In this document: in pieces, positions 36,453 through 47,941 of the stretch
How positions within the stretch are numbered: position 1 is the first letter of the stretch
How the letters are laid out: each line of letters begins with the position of its first letter
From: Crotalaria pallida
Lineage: Eukaryota; Streptophyta; Magnoliopsida; Fabales; Fabaceae
Assembly (NCBI GenBank): GCA_037953625.1
Contig: CM075655.1
Location: 74,737,501-74,801,500, forward strand
Direction: 5' to 3'
DNA: 64,000 nucleotides
Notes under the pieces: model-generated
Seen by the model: the letters and a program-made list of their open reading frames with translations, nothing else
What the model was told of the DNA's origin: nothing
Database searches by the model: none
Made by a program: the position numbers and the translations under genes

Positions 36453-38143
36453 GAAAGGTATCGTGTTTTTGATGTGTAGATTGATTATTTTGAGGCTTGA
36501 AGCTTTGGAAAATAAAGAAATAAATCAAAGAAGATATGCTAAGCAAAAATCTAGAAAAAGATAGAGAAAGAGTCATGTGAGAGGAAGAAGATTGCTTATG
36601 GGTCTATTTTGCTATTTGGGTTCAACACTTGGAGGAAGGAAAAGTTATAAAAGGAGGAAGATAAAAACACTGTAATAGAATAACATTAGTCATAGAACAT
36701 TAATATAACATAGTAGTTTTAGAATATTATTAGTAGTAGGATTAGAATTAGAATTAGGATTACTTTCTCTATCATAGTTAGAAACAAATTAGAAAATAAG
36801 GATTCAATGTGGCACAATTCTCTCCATGAAGAACTAGAAGGCGTTTGAAGACGGAAGAAATTATTTTTCTTTCATCTTTTGGTTATTTCTATTCTTTTAT
36901 CCCTTATTCCTATTTTTTGGTTTGTATTATGATTATGGTTGATTAGTTTTCCGTTTCTAAGAATTAGGATTAGCCCATGGAGGCACTGGCATGATGTTTT
37001 GATATTTTTCTCTTATTAATATTTGTTTATTTTAGATTGGCTTTTTCAACATTTTAGTCTCTGAACTTAGGTGCTCTTTTGGAATTGGTCCTTAAATTTT
37101 TTTTCGATGCTTTGGGTCCCTGAACTTTGTTTAATTTTTAGAAATGGTTCTTTCCTCACTTAAGTGGTGATATAGTCGACAAAATGTTACGTCACTTTCA
37201 CAATATCGACGAGTGACGTGTTATGTAGGGCCACGGGACACTACATGATTTTTTTATTAAAAAAATAATTTCTTTTAAAATATATTACAAGATTCGATTT
37301 TCTTTAAGAAATACAATTTTTAATTATTTTTAATATATTTGAATTTTTTTTATTTAGAAAATTCACGTAGCATCATCTAGCATGTTACCTATAAATGTGG
37401 CGAAGGTAACGTGACATATCCTCGGTTATATCACCACTCAATTGATGAAAGGTCCATTTCCAAAATTTGATCAAAGTTTAAGGACTCAAAGCATCGAAAA
37501 AAAGTTTAAGGACCAATTCCAAAAGAGCACCTAAATTCAGGGATTAAAAACTTAAATAAGCCTTTTAGATTTAATTATGCTGTTCTTAATGCTTGTGATT
37601 GTGTCGGATCCCACTATTGCATGATCCCAGATATTAAGGGAGGTACTGAAAGGTGAGCCTTAGTATTAGAAAATACATAATTAAACTTAAGGTTTTAGAT
37701 CACCAAAGTAGTTCTAATCCTTGAGAGAATTCAATGAATTATCAAAGATCTTAATGGATTTAATGTACCATAATTACCACGAAAGTAGGAATTAGGCCTC
37801 ATTAGGTACGAAGCTAAGATTTTGAAAGGAATTAGTATTCTACATTAGGATAATTCACCTTCAAGATAAATCTAATTTGATAAGAGATATATCTTTAATT
37901 TATTGTCAATGTTGATATGTGGTGAAACTAATTTAATTCTTATCTTATTTCATATCTTTAGATTTATTTTATTTTATTTTTCTTAAATCCAATCTTTTAT
38001 TTTATTTTTCATATCTCTAATAGATTAGTTTAGATAATCTACACATATAATTTGTTGGTAATTAACAAACAAAATCCCTGTGGAGATGATACTCTTTTTA
38101 TACTACTACTTGACATAACCCGTGCGCTTGCGGGACGTATCAA
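36453..38143 (+). repeat. Worn Gypsy-type LTR remnant
   Basis: It has no coding frame. It has a TATA-like ttataaaagg near 36647. Its end block (ccctgtggagatgatactc, then acccgtgcgcttgcggga, then tatca at about 38140) resembles the 3' part of plant Athila/Tat LTRs as I know them. A foldback element (37039-37562) splits it. The left edge is unclear because it meets the end of Copia B. Confidence 0.35.
37039..37562. mobile_element. Mutator-like foldback element (MITE), 9-bp target duplication
   Basis: It is 524 bp with long inverted arms. The left arm is GGCTTTTTCAACATTTTAGT, then GGTGCTCTTTTGGAATTGGT. The revcomp of the right arm is GGCTTATTTAAGTTTTTAAT, then the same GGTGCTCTTTTGGAATTGGT. The arms pair over roughly 120-150 bp. 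Perfect 9-bp flanks ttttagatt are at 37030-37038 and 37563-37571. No transposase is inside. Long TIRs plus a 9-bp duplication fit the Mutator superfamily. Confidence 0.88.
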
Positions 38144-38149
38144 TTACAA

Positions 38150-38490
38150 GACTTGGAAGAAATTTGTTATGCATGTAATGTCATAAGTGCCATTTTGTAA
38201 CTCCCTCTTTAGTTAAATTATTCACCACTTCCTTGACTTAATGAAGCATTCATCCTTGTCATTATACCTTCAAAATTTCTTGCTCCTCAAGGCCACCTAG
38301 TTTATGACCTTTATTTCTTAAGGACTAGTATCCTTCCATAGGGTAAGTGTCATCTAATAGGATACTTTGTAGGGCAGTCCTTTAAATTCAAAGGAATTCC
38401 TCAATTTGCATGTTTTCCCATCATCTTTAGCTCCAAGGTTTTTTAAGTTCTTGTTTTCACCATGACGATATTTGAGGATTCCATCATGCC
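38150..38490. repeat. Dispersed repeat, copy 1
   Basis: It is collinear with 55475-55846 on the same strand (shared blocks include atgtcataagtgccatttt, ggatactttgtagggcagtc, cctcaatttgcatgttttcc and agctccaa). The identity by eye is high but interrupted by small changes. I do not recognise the family. Confidence 0.8.
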
Positions 38491-39530
38491 ATTTTTATTA
38501 AATAAGATTTGTCCTCAATCCGGATCAACCTACAACAAAGAAACTTGAATAAGTTTAGACACTAATTTGGAGATATATTACTTACCCTTTAAACCAAAGT
38601 TAGCTTGAACTTTATTTCATATTTTCATTGTCCTTTGTGATGGCCTTTATTTCTACCTATTGCGGTGTTCATTCCCAACCTCCAAGGTCAAATAGAACAA
38701 CAACAAAGCCATATTTTAGAATTTCACCATTTTTGGTCACTAATGGTAACTCCAACAACATTTTCAGCATTGACCCATGTTTTTACCTACTATAAGACCA
38801 AACTAAGAAACTCAAATTATTAACTCTAAATGAATGCAATGATGCATGATAACAAACCAAGTTATTACATGGGTATAAATTAAACTCTATAAAAGGACTC
38901 AAACTAACAAAAAGTAATGAAAATTTCTATTTAAGTTAACTACAGTTGGTTGCAAACTTGAAACATGCACATATTTTTTTTGGCCTTAGGGTGTGGCCTT
39001 TGATTAAATTTCTCAACATCATGCTTTTAAAATTCAACCCCTATTCTATTACTCAAGCATATGCAATCATGCAAACAAAATGGACTTGCAACATGGTCAT
39101 TAAAAGTTTTAGATGTTACCAAATTCATGTTGGAGAATTTCTTGCATTTTGCTTTCATGCTATGGTCAAGAATCCTTTGGTGCCACATCAGTATTTTTCA
39201 TTTTTGCATACTCATCTATTGGTTGGACAAAATGAGGTGCATTCTTATAAAAGCCCCTTCTGTTACCAGTACATTCAAACAAATACCAATATGCACAAAA
39301 GATTCATCAGGGAAGTTAGGATTTAAGAAAAGTTCTTCACTCTCAATTTCACTCAAAGTGTTTGCACTCAAAGTGTTTACACTCTATGTGTTTCTCTAAA
39401 GATCACTTTTCTCTTCACTCTACTCTTCCTTTCTCACAAGTGTGTCACTCTTAAGTGTTTCACTCATTCTCTCATTTATTTCACTTCTCTCATGCTCTAT
39501 TTCTCTTTTTGCGTTATTTAAATTAAGGTC
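38491..39530. other. Unrecognised AT-rich stretch
   Basis: Overlapping short frames (for example 38946-39326 on plus) show no known domain. At 39340-39480 there is a low-complexity run of tcactc and aagtgttt words. No gene or element end is seen. Confidence 0.5.
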
Positions 39531-39755
39531 AATAAACCCTTAAGCTCCAAAGAGAAATTGTTTATTGCCTTTTGGACAACCATGTGCTTGCTTGAGGATA
39601 AAGCACCATCCTTCTTCCAACTAGATGAATTAAAATTAGAACTTCCCTTCATGAAACTTTCTTCCTTGTGTTGCTTATCCTTAAAGTGGTGGTGAGATGG
39701 CGCATATCTCTTTCTCATGATCTTCCTCATCTCCAACCAAGTTTCAATTTGTGAT
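39531..39755 (-). pseudogene. Gypsy gag fragment
   Basis: The minus frame reads IETWLEMRKIMRKRYAPSHH, then HFKDKQHKEESFMKGSSN. The W-x-EMK-x-MRKRF-P-x-H pattern is typical of plant Ty3/Gypsy gag (Retrotrans_gag). The start is lost at the Athila-like insertion (39756). With the insertion removed it would abut the 3' end of LINE A, so it may be target DNA or a scrap. Confidence 0.6.
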
Positions 39756-41005
39756 TGTTGATTTGCCAGCAAGTGGACTGGGTCAACGAGTAATATAGTC
39801 TGGAAGACCGAATATCGTCCCACAGGGAGTTGTGTTTTTAGTATATCTTCACCTTAATGTAATTAAAAATAAATCCTATAAACTAAAAAATGTTTAAATT
39901 AATAATTCAGATTTAAAATCACTAATTAACTAAACTACTAAGTTGCTGAAATTAAATTAAAACTAGAGAACAATGGGAGAAAAGTGGTTAGGAACGTTGG
40001 TTGCATTGTAGGTTTCACTTATTCAAATATAATTCAGATTTTTCTTTAATTATCCTTCAATTCATGGACCATTCCTCTCAAATAGCAATAATTAGATCTC
40101 TCTAATATTACCCTTATTTTCTAAATACTTAATCCTTGATCTCTCAACAAATTACAATATAAGAAAATATCAATTTCAGCACAAGGGAATTATAAAGTCA
40201 TATAATCATATAATCATATCTCTATAACTAAACTGATTATACCATTAATTGCATGGCCTATTCAAAATCCCAACTCTCGTTGCGAATTAAGAAATCCAAA
40301 ACATAAATTGCACGGGTTTATGTATATAATAAAAACACAATTAATGCATGAATTGAAAAAGCAAAATCCTAAATCATAAATTGAAATAAGCTACGCCATA
40401 CAAATTCACCTTGTTTCTAACACGAGGGTTTTAGTTACACATAGAAATAAGAAGAAGAAAAGATATAATAGGGAAATTCATAGACAAATTACCCCAAATC
40501 CTTCAATCTTCAAATGCTCCAAATCAATGCAATCTCCCTCTTCAAATCTAAATTATGTTTTTCTCCTCTAGTTGGCTGCCTAACCTAATTCTAAATCACT
40601 AATTTATAATTACAATCTATCTCTAAGTAGAATCCCAATCAATTTCTGAAGTTTTGGCCCAATTGGCTGCCTCTGCTGCTGTTGTGTTTCTCAGTTGGCG
40701 CGCCCAAGGCGCACCCGTCCACGCGCCCCAGGCGCGTGGACCTGTTTCGGCTCTGATTTTCTCCGTTCTTTTTCCTACTTCAAGGTCTTTAAATGCTCTT
40801 TCCAATTCCATAATTTATTTTTGCAATTGAGCTCCAAAATCACCTGAAACACTGAACAAACGATCAAAAAGTTCATGGGGAACTACAACTACTAAAATTC
40901 CTAAAAACTAATAAAAAGATCCTAAGTTTGCTATGAAAACAAGCCAAATCAAAGTAAAAGAGGATAAAATGAAGTCCAAAAGGTATATATATCAGACCCA
41001 AATCA
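39756..41005 (-). repeat. 3' LTR of the Athila-like element
   Basis: It is 1250 bp and nearly identical to 46628-47932. It lacks the extra roughly 55-bp GC-rich block found in that copy. Confidence 0.92.
40698..40740. repeat. GC-rich GCGCCCCAGGCGC motif pair
   Basis: Two copies of a gcgcsccavggcgc-type imperfect inverted repeat (5-bp arms around CCA) lie in otherwise AT-rich LTR sequence. Related blocks occur at 43954-43999 and 47553-47667. Confidence 0.75.
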
Positions 41006-41015
41006 CTCCCCCAAC
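41006..41015 (-). other. Polypurine tract of the Athila-like element
   Basis: Minus-strand GTTGGGGGAG abuts the 3' LTR start TGATTTGGG. Confidence 0.75.
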
Positions 41016-42631
41016 TTAGCATTTTGCATGTCCCAGGCAAAAGTAAAATAAAAATTCTAAATAAAAGACAAACTCCCTAAATCAACATGAACACACCAAA
41101 TCCAAGACTATGACTCATCACTTCGACACATATTATCACAAACTATATACATAATTATATACAAGTTAACATAACAATCCCATTCAGAACTCAGAACTAA
41201 TGAACACTTTCAACCTCTCAATTGTTTCTCTCAAAAGTGTATAAGGGTCATATTTTCAATTCACTCAAGTTCAACAATGATAATGTGTTACCATAGGCTT
41301 GACCAACATCTCCACTGAAATTATTGAAAGTATGCAAAAATCAAAAGGTCTTAATTTTTGGTTGTAATGAGGCCATGGCTAAAAGTGTCAGGTGGGATAA
41401 AAGAAAGAAGGGATAAAACAAAGGCTAACTCGCAAAAATATTTACAAAAGCATGTTTTCCTCAAAAACCATGAATGAGCAATGAATACAATAAAGACTCA
41501 CACTCATATCAGGAACATTTTATTCTTCCTTTCTTTTTCAATTTTTTTTTCTTCTATTCTCTTCCTTTACATTTGTTATTTTTTTAATTTTTTTTTATTC
41601 TTTTTTTTCTTCTTCTTTGGAAGAGAAATAGAACTCATACACTTTTCACCAATTACTTTCACTTTTTCTTTCCATATTCCTCTCAATTGCTCATTCAAAA
41701 TTCCCAAGGTACTAACAAAGAATATTTCAATAAATGCAAGGTACCAAAGAAAAATCATAATGTCTCATAAGGCTCAAAATGGGAAACTAAGGGAAAATTA
41801 TCAATGCAAAACATCTGAAGGCCACAAAAACACATCCTAAGTGCCTTAATCATCTTAATGCATGCAATCAATTATCAATTTTTGAAATGGTCACAAGTCA
41901 AGTTCTAGAAGACAATATCAAAGTGAACACACTCATGAAAGAATAGGGGTCTCAATATCAAAATATTTCAATAAAATTCATACCCCATCAATATAAGGCT
42001 CAAAATCTCACATATGACTAAAGTCAGTTCACTAATCACAAGTTCTGAAAGCATTTGTCGAAATAACCCAGTCACCATAATCATATTTACAGTTCAATCA
42101 AATAGAGTCGAATACCAATGAGTCTAAGTCCTAAACTAAGTATGTACATGCATCATCAGAGAAAAAGTCCTAAATCTAGAATAATCACCTACTTTCACTA
42201 GAGACACAAACCAATACCAAATATGGGGAAACAATTCAAGTCCTGAAAAATCAATTTTTATTTTGTATACTCCCCCAAACTTAAGATGTTGGCTTGTCTT
42301 CAAGCAAACCACTCTACCTAAAAACTACAAAATAAAAATTAAAAACCTATACTAAAAAAATTAACCAAAAATGACAAGGATAAAGATTAAGAATACTACC
42401 TATCACATCCACATAAATAGCATTAATCACAAGAGAAATGTTGCTCCCCCAAACTTAATACCTGCAATGGTTAGTACTGGTGCAACAAAGCACCACCAAT
42501 GGGAGGAGACAACATTCACGCCTGCACAAAACGCAACAATACAGATGCAACAAGATAATAATCAAAATAAATATCCATGCATTAAAAATAAATTAAAATC
42601 CTAGAAAGTGCAAACTCAAAACATAATTATC
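41016..42631. other. Non-coding internal region of the Athila-like element
   Basis: It contains long T-runs at 41512-41620 and A-rich DNA. A second purine tract (minus ctaagtttgggggagt-type, near 42270 and again near 42450) may be a duplicate. No domain is seen. Confidence 0.55.
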
Positions 42632-43507
42632 CTAGACAGCTTTGGTCAGCATGGTGGCCCTCTTAATCTCCTTCATCTCATCACTCCCAGGCACCACCCC
42701 CACAGCAGAACATAACTGGTGTATTACCCAAGGAAATCCCACGTATCCCTTATCACTCAAGGCAAAGCGGTGCAACTGATCAGAAATCAGCGACGCCGCC
42801 TCAACTATAACACATGATTTAAGGGCATACACTAAACGACATATGGCTGGGGAAATCTCAGTGTCATGGGAATGAGGGTACAAGTTGTGCATACTGAACC
42901 TAACCCAAAACCGGGCAGCTCCCTGCATATTCCTCTGAAACACATGTTTTGGCCTTTGATTAATATTTAAATTCCATGTTTTTCCAGCGAAGAACAAATG
43001 TCTCTGAAGCATATCCAGAGAATACATACCCTCATCATCATAACTATCCGTGTTGAACAAAGCGGGGGCCATAGTAGGTGAGTAGCTAGGAAGGTGTAAG
43101 ACACGTGCTATAGTAGCAGCATCATACGACACTTCCTTGCCTCTCACATACGCAACCCTCCGATGCTCAACCGTTCCATGCAACAACTCCTCCTTCTTCT
43201 CTAATTGTGCACGCCACCAAGCATGCGAATAAAACTCCCACACCAATTTCTGACTCAAATACTCCGGTGGACCTCTAACCCAGGATTCCCATTTGTTCAC
43301 TTGAATCACCTCCATCACTTCCTCCACACCTCTCAGACCAACCACCTGCTGACCGGAAACGGTCTCATCAAGGACCATGCCCAATTCCGGTTGCACCCTC
43401 CTCTTAACCATCTTTCCATCATGAAACTCGGCGACTTTCGGATGCTCAAAAGTCGTCCCAACCTCTCCACTACTGTCCACCATTGGCCTCTTTGCTCTTC
43501 TCAACAT
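42632..43507 (-). CDS. Athila-type ORF, putative plant transposon protein domain
   Basis: This is an open 291-residue frame. Blocks WESWVRGPPEYLSQKLVWEF, VAYVRGKEVSYDAATIARVL, LPSYSP, AARFWVRFSMHNLYPHSHDT, AICRLVYALKSC and GFPWVIHQLCSAVGV match the pattern of the 'putative plant transposon protein' domain found in Athila-like elements. It lies between the deleted pol region and the 3' LTR, the position of the Athila third ORF. Its role is not known. It starts at ATG 43507 and ends at TAG 42632 without internal stops, but there is no sign that it is expressed. Confidence 0.7.
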   Translation of the reverse strand: MLRRAKRPMVDSSGEVGTTFEHPKVAEFHDGKMVKRRVQPELGMVLDETVSGQQVVGLRGVEEVMEVIQVNKWESWVRGPPEYLSQKLVWEFYSHAWWRAQLEKKEELLHGTVEHRRVAYVRGKEVSYDAATIARVLHLPSYSPTMAPALFNTDSYDDEGMYSLDMLQRHLFFAGKTWNLNINQRPKHVFQRNMQGAARFWVRFSMHNLYPHSHDTEISPAICRLVYALKSCVIVEAASLISDQLHRFALSDKGYVGFPWVIHQLCSAVGVVPGSDEMKEIKRATMLTKAV

Positions 43508-43953
43508 GTTTTAGTTCAAAAATTGCAAAAGGCAATATATCGAACACCTGGCAGGCAGCACAAAACCTTCAAAATTTTAAAGAGAGAACTCAATCCTAAC
43601 CTCCCAAATCTAAACAAATCAGACCAGAGAAGGATAGAGAAGAGATTCTTACCTTAAAACAATGAAAAATTCGTGTTCCCTAGCCCTTTTTTGAAAAAAC
43701 CGAATTGAGAAGAGAATAGAGGAGAATGGGGTTTTTGAAAAATTTGAATGAAAAAGGAGAGAAATTGATGATGTTTATGATGATTAATGGAGTTGTGAGT
43801 GATTAATTTGATGAAATATGGGTTGATTTGATGGAATATATGAATTGGGGATTGAATTTGGGGGTTAGGGTTCTTAAGAATTGAATTGGGGATGAAAGGG
43901 AAGTGGGGGGAATTGGATGTCTCCCCCCAGGTGTGTTGGGCATAAACCTGCAG

Positions 43954-43999
43954 ACGCGCGCGCCCCAGGCGCGCCAGGCCATGCGCCTCAGGCGCGCTT
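43954..43999. repeat. GC-rich GCGCCCCAGGCGC motif, internal copy
   Basis: The block contains cgcgcgccccaggcgcgcc and, a few bases on, gcgcctcaggcgcgc. The same motif occurs in both LTRs of this element. Confidence 0.75.
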
Positions 44000-44201
44000 G
44001 GTCTGTACACAGTGATTTTTTTTTTTGAAAACAGAAAATGCAGAAAAAAAAATAACAAACTACCTAAACTATCCTAAACTACAAACAAAAATCACCTATC
44101 CTAAAGTGCCTATCCTAAGGGAGAATTACTTAAAATTGGGTTGCCTCCCAAAAAGCGCTTGTTTAATGTCACGAGCCTGACTCATCGCCCCTAGAAGGGG
44201 C

Positions 44202-45824
44202 TTAAGGGCAGTTGTTTTCAGAAGGGTGTACAAACTCTAAATCATTGCCTTGTTCATTAGAGTTTGAAACACAATTTATTTGGGGGATGTCATCCGCCGT
44301 GCATGGTGGTTTTTCAAAAATATTTATCACTGCTTGCTCACCATTAACACAGAGAATAACTTCTCCTCTAGGAACATCTACGATTACCCCTACTGTGGCC
44401 AAGAAAGGCCTTCCAAAAATTAGAGGAATGTTCTCATCCTCTTCTACGTCAAGCACCATGAAATCAAGGGGTAATATAAAATCCTTAACTTTCACCAAGA
44501 TATCTTCCACCACTCCATAAGGACGGAGGGCGGTGTTATCAGCTAGTTGTAATAAAATCGGGGTCAGCTTAATCTCTCCTATTCCTAACTTATTGAAAAG
44601 TGACAAAGGCATTATATTAACACTGGAACCAAGGTCACAGAGGGCCTTACCTGTATAATCCTTGCCGATGCTTATAGGTAGATTGAAGCTTCCTGGATCC
44701 TTCAACTTCGGTGGCAGATTGGACTTTATGATTCTGCTACACTTCTCAGCAATTGGAAATCTCTCTCCAGTGAGCATCCCCTTCTTCTTGGTCAGAAGAT
44801 CCTTCATAAATCTCGCATACAAAGGCATTTGTTCAAGAGCCTCTGCAAATGGAATATTAATTTGGATCTTTCTAATCATGTCCAGAAACTTTTGAAAGTG
44901 CCTCTTGTCTTCATCCTTCTTCAACCTTTGAGGAAAAGGCACCCTCAAAGGCAAAGGAGCTAGCTTGGGTTGAACCGGATTGTGATCCGCAGGTGGACCC
45001 TGCGTACTCGATGCTCCAATTGCACCTTCCTTCTTCTTTGATGTTGCATTACCCTTAGGCTCCTTCTCTTTGCTTGAATTTTCATTGGTGGCACTCCCCT
45101 TGGCAGTTGGTTCATCATATGTTGTGCCACTTCGGAGTGTCACCTTCATGCACCTCTCCTTGGGATTAGCTATGGTGTCACTAGGAAAAGTTCCCACTGA
45201 TCTCTCAGAAATTTGCTTGGCAATCTGACCCACTTGCACCTCCAAATTACGAATGCTAGCACCCTGATTAGCAAACTGGGCTCTAGTTTCCTCAATGAAA
45301 GATTGGGTGGAGTTGGTCAGCTTGTCAAGTGCTATCTCCCAAGAAGGTTTCTGCTGTTGTTGTGGCTGATTCAGTGCTGGGCTGTGCCATGAGAAATTTG
45401 GGTGGTTGCGATATGCTGGATTGTAGGTGTTGGAGTACATGTTGTTTCTATTTCCTCCACCACCCACATATTTTGCTTGTTCCTCAATAGTCGCTGCTTT
45501 CCCCATTTCATTGGCACATTCTTCATTCCTATGGTTCCCATTGCAAAAGTCGCACACAAGTGTGCTACTCACTGCTCCCAACTGAGTCTGACCCATCCTC
45601 TTCATTAATGATGTGATCTGATCATGCATCTCCTTATTCTGCTGAATGAGAGTCTGCATCTGGGTAGTGCTCAGTTCTGGATTCTTCAAGATAGTCTTGT
45701 CAGCAAGGGCTTGACTGCTGTTGTAGGCCATTGTCTCAATTATTTCTTTTTCCTCTTCCACATTCTTCTTAATCAAGGACCCTCCAGCTGCTGCATCAAT
45801 CATGAATTTATTTGTGCTCCTCAA
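44202..45824 (-). pseudogene. Gag C-terminal part and aspartic protease of the Athila-like element
   Basis: This is an open 540-residue frame. It has a Cys/His cluster (CDFCNGNHRNEEC), a helix-rich middle (LDKLTNSTQSFIEETRAQFA) and Pro/Lys-rich linkers. The block PLPLRVPFPQRLKKDEDKRH precedes the protease. Protease motifs are ALCDLGSSVNIMPLSLFNKL, with DLGSS in place of the usual D-S/T-G site, and IPLIFGRPFLATVGVIVDV. In sequence it continues the gag frame at 45821-46477. A one-base deletion near 45823 separates them. No reverse transcriptase follows. Confidence 0.85.
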
Positions 45825-46477
45825 CCCTCATAGAATAAAGGTATTTGCATCCAATCTGGTATAGCATGTGTCAGGCACTTCTTCAACAGCTGGTTGTATC
45901 TCTCCCATGCATCATGTAACAGCTCCCCCTCTGCTTGAACAAAAGAGTTAACATCTTGGCGGAGCTTGGCTTGCTTTCCAGCTGGAAGGAACTGGGCCAT
46001 GAATTTCTTGACCAAAACATCCCAACTGGAAAGGCTTCCAGGAGGCTGATTCTTCATCCATGTAAAAGCCTTGTCCCTCAAAGAAAGAGGAAACATACGC
46101 ATGCGAATTGCCTCATTTGATGCACCTTCTATCTTGAAAAAGTCCAACATCTGGAGGAAATTGGCTATGTGCTCAGTAGGATCTTGAGTAGGTGCACCTG
46201 AGAATTGATCCTGTTTGATGAGATGAATATATTGAGGATCAATCTCAAATGCAGCTGCTGTAATAGCTGGCCGGACTACACTGGATGTGCAGACATCTGG
46301 ATCCACTGTGGTATAATCAGCCAAAGTCTTCCTTGTGGGTTGGGGTGTTCCACCAGAACCATGTGATTCAGCCATCTTTTTTGCTTGCTTTGCTTGCTTT
46401 TTCAACCGTTTCACACTAAGCTCCGATTCGGGATCAAGTTGCACAAGGCCTTGATTACCTACAGAGCGCAAACGCAT
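45821..46477 (-). pseudogene. Gag N-terminal/capsid region of the Athila-like element
   Basis: This is a 218-residue frame. Motifs are LIKQDQFSGAPTQDPTEHIA, FLQMLDFFKIEGASNEAIRM, RMFPLSLRDKAFTWMKNQPP, SLSSWDVLVKKFMAQFLPAG and ELLHDAWERYNQLLKKCLTH, a classic plant Gypsy Retrotrans_gag domain. It starts about 130 bp downstream of the primer site. It ends in a stop created by the frameshift just before the next frame. Confidence 0.9.
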
Positions 46478-46602
46478 AAAAACGGTTAAGCAGCACCTGT
46501 TAAATAAAATAAATAAATAAATAATATATACAGAAAAATAAAAAGAAAAATAGAATTTACTAATAACTACACTAAGTACCGAAAATAAACTAAAGAATAC
46601 TA

Positions 46603-46621
46603 CTCCCTGGCAACGGCGCCA
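46603..46621 (-). other. Primer-binding site, tRNA-Asp type
   Basis: Minus-strand TGGCGCCGTTGCCAGGGAG lies about 6 bp from the LTR end at 46628. It is close to the tRNA-Asp primer site used by Athila and Tat elements. Confidence 0.88.
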
Positions 46622-46627
46622 AAAACT

Positions 46628-47932
46628 TGTTGATTTTCCAGCAAGTGGACTGGGTCAACGAGTAATAGAGTCTGGAAGACCGAATATCGTCCCACAGGGA
46701 GTTGTGTTTTTAGTATATCTTCACCTTAATGTAATTAAAAATAAATCCTATAAACTAAAAAATGTTTAAATTAATAATTCAGATTTAAAATCACTAATTA
46801 ACTAAACTACTAAGTTGCTGAAATTAAATTAAAACTAGAGAACAATGGGAGAAAAGTGGTTAGGAACGTTGGTTGCATTGTAGGTTTCACTTATTCAATT
46901 ATAATTCAGATTTTCCTTTAATTATCCTTCAATTCATGGACCATTCCTCTCAAATAGCCATAATTATTTCTCTCTAATATTACCCTTATTTTCTAAATAC
47001 TTAATCCTTGATCTCTCAACAAATTACAATATAAGAAAATATCAATTTCAGCACAAGGGAATTATAGAGTCATATAATCATTTAATCATATCTCTATAAC
47101 TAAACTAATTATACCATTAATTGCATGGCCTATTCAAAATCCCAACTCTCGTTGCGAATTAAGAAATCCAAAACATAAATTGCGCGGGTTTATGTATATA
47201 ATAAAAACACAATTAATGCATGAATTGAAAACAGCAAAATCCTAAATCATAAATTGAAATAAGATACGCCATACAAATTCACCTTGTTCCTAACACGAGG
47301 GTTTTAGTTACACATAGAAATAAGAAGAAGAAAAGACATAATAGGGAAATTCATAGACAAATTACCCCAAATCCTTCAATCTTCAAATGCTCCAAATCAA
47401 TGCAATCTCCCTCTTCAAATCTAAATTATGTTTTTCTCCTCTAGTTGGCTGCCTAACCTAATTCTAAATCACTAATTTATAATTACAATCTATCTCTAAG
47501 TAGAATCCCAATCAATTTCTGAAGTTTTGGCCCAATTGGGCTTTTTCTGGTGCACGCGCGCCCCAGGCGCACGCGTTGTCGCGCCCCAGGCGCGCGCCTC
47601 AGCTGCTGTTGTGTTTCTCAGTTGGCGCGCCCCAGGCGCACTCGTCCACGCGCCCCAGGTGCGTGGACCTGTTTCGGCTCCGATTTTCTCCATTATTTTT
47701 CCTACTTCAAGGTCTTTAAATGCTCTTTCCAATTCCATAATTTATTTTTGCAGTTGAGCTCCAAAATCACCTGAAACACTGAACAAATGATCAAAAAGTT
47801 CATGGGGAACTACAACTACTAAAATTCCTAAAAACTAATAAAAAGATCCTAAGTTTGCTATGAAAACAAGCCAAATCAAAGTAAAAGAGGATAAAATGAA
47901 GTCCAAAAGGTATATATATCAGACCCAAATAA
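46628..47932 (-). repeat. 5' LTR of the Athila-like element
   Basis: It is 1305 bp, matching 39756-41005 closely. It carries an added GC-rich block at about 47541-47600, and its terminal CA is changed to aa at 47931-47932. Confidence 0.9.
47553..47667. repeat. Expanded GC-rich GCGCCCCAGGCGC cluster
   Basis: Four copies of cgcgccccaggcgc-type units occur (about 47557, 47580, 47625 and 47648). The 3' LTR has only two, so the cluster gained or lost a block after or during the last replication cycle. Confidence 0.8.
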
Positions 47933-47941
47933 GTGATTCCT

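Larger units (their letters stand above)
39756..47932 (-). mobile_element. Athila-like Gypsy element lacking reverse transcriptase and integrase
   Basis: The ends are TGTTGATTT and cccaaat(c/a)a, with 5-bp target copies gtgat at 39751-39755 and 47933-47937. In minus order it has the 5' LTR (46628-47932), a tRNA-Asp-type primer site, gag, protease, an Athila-type ORF (42632-43507), a polypurine tract and the 3' LTR (39756-41005). Between protease and ORF there are only about 700 bp, so the reverse transcriptase, RNase H and integrase have been deleted. The LTRs are very similar apart from an insertion in the 5' copy, which suggests a rather recent arrival. Confidence 0.88.

Noticed and set aside
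38946..39399. Two overlapping plus-strand frames (126 and 112 residues)
   Set aside because: No recognised domain, AT-driven composition and no promoter or partner. I could not support a gene.
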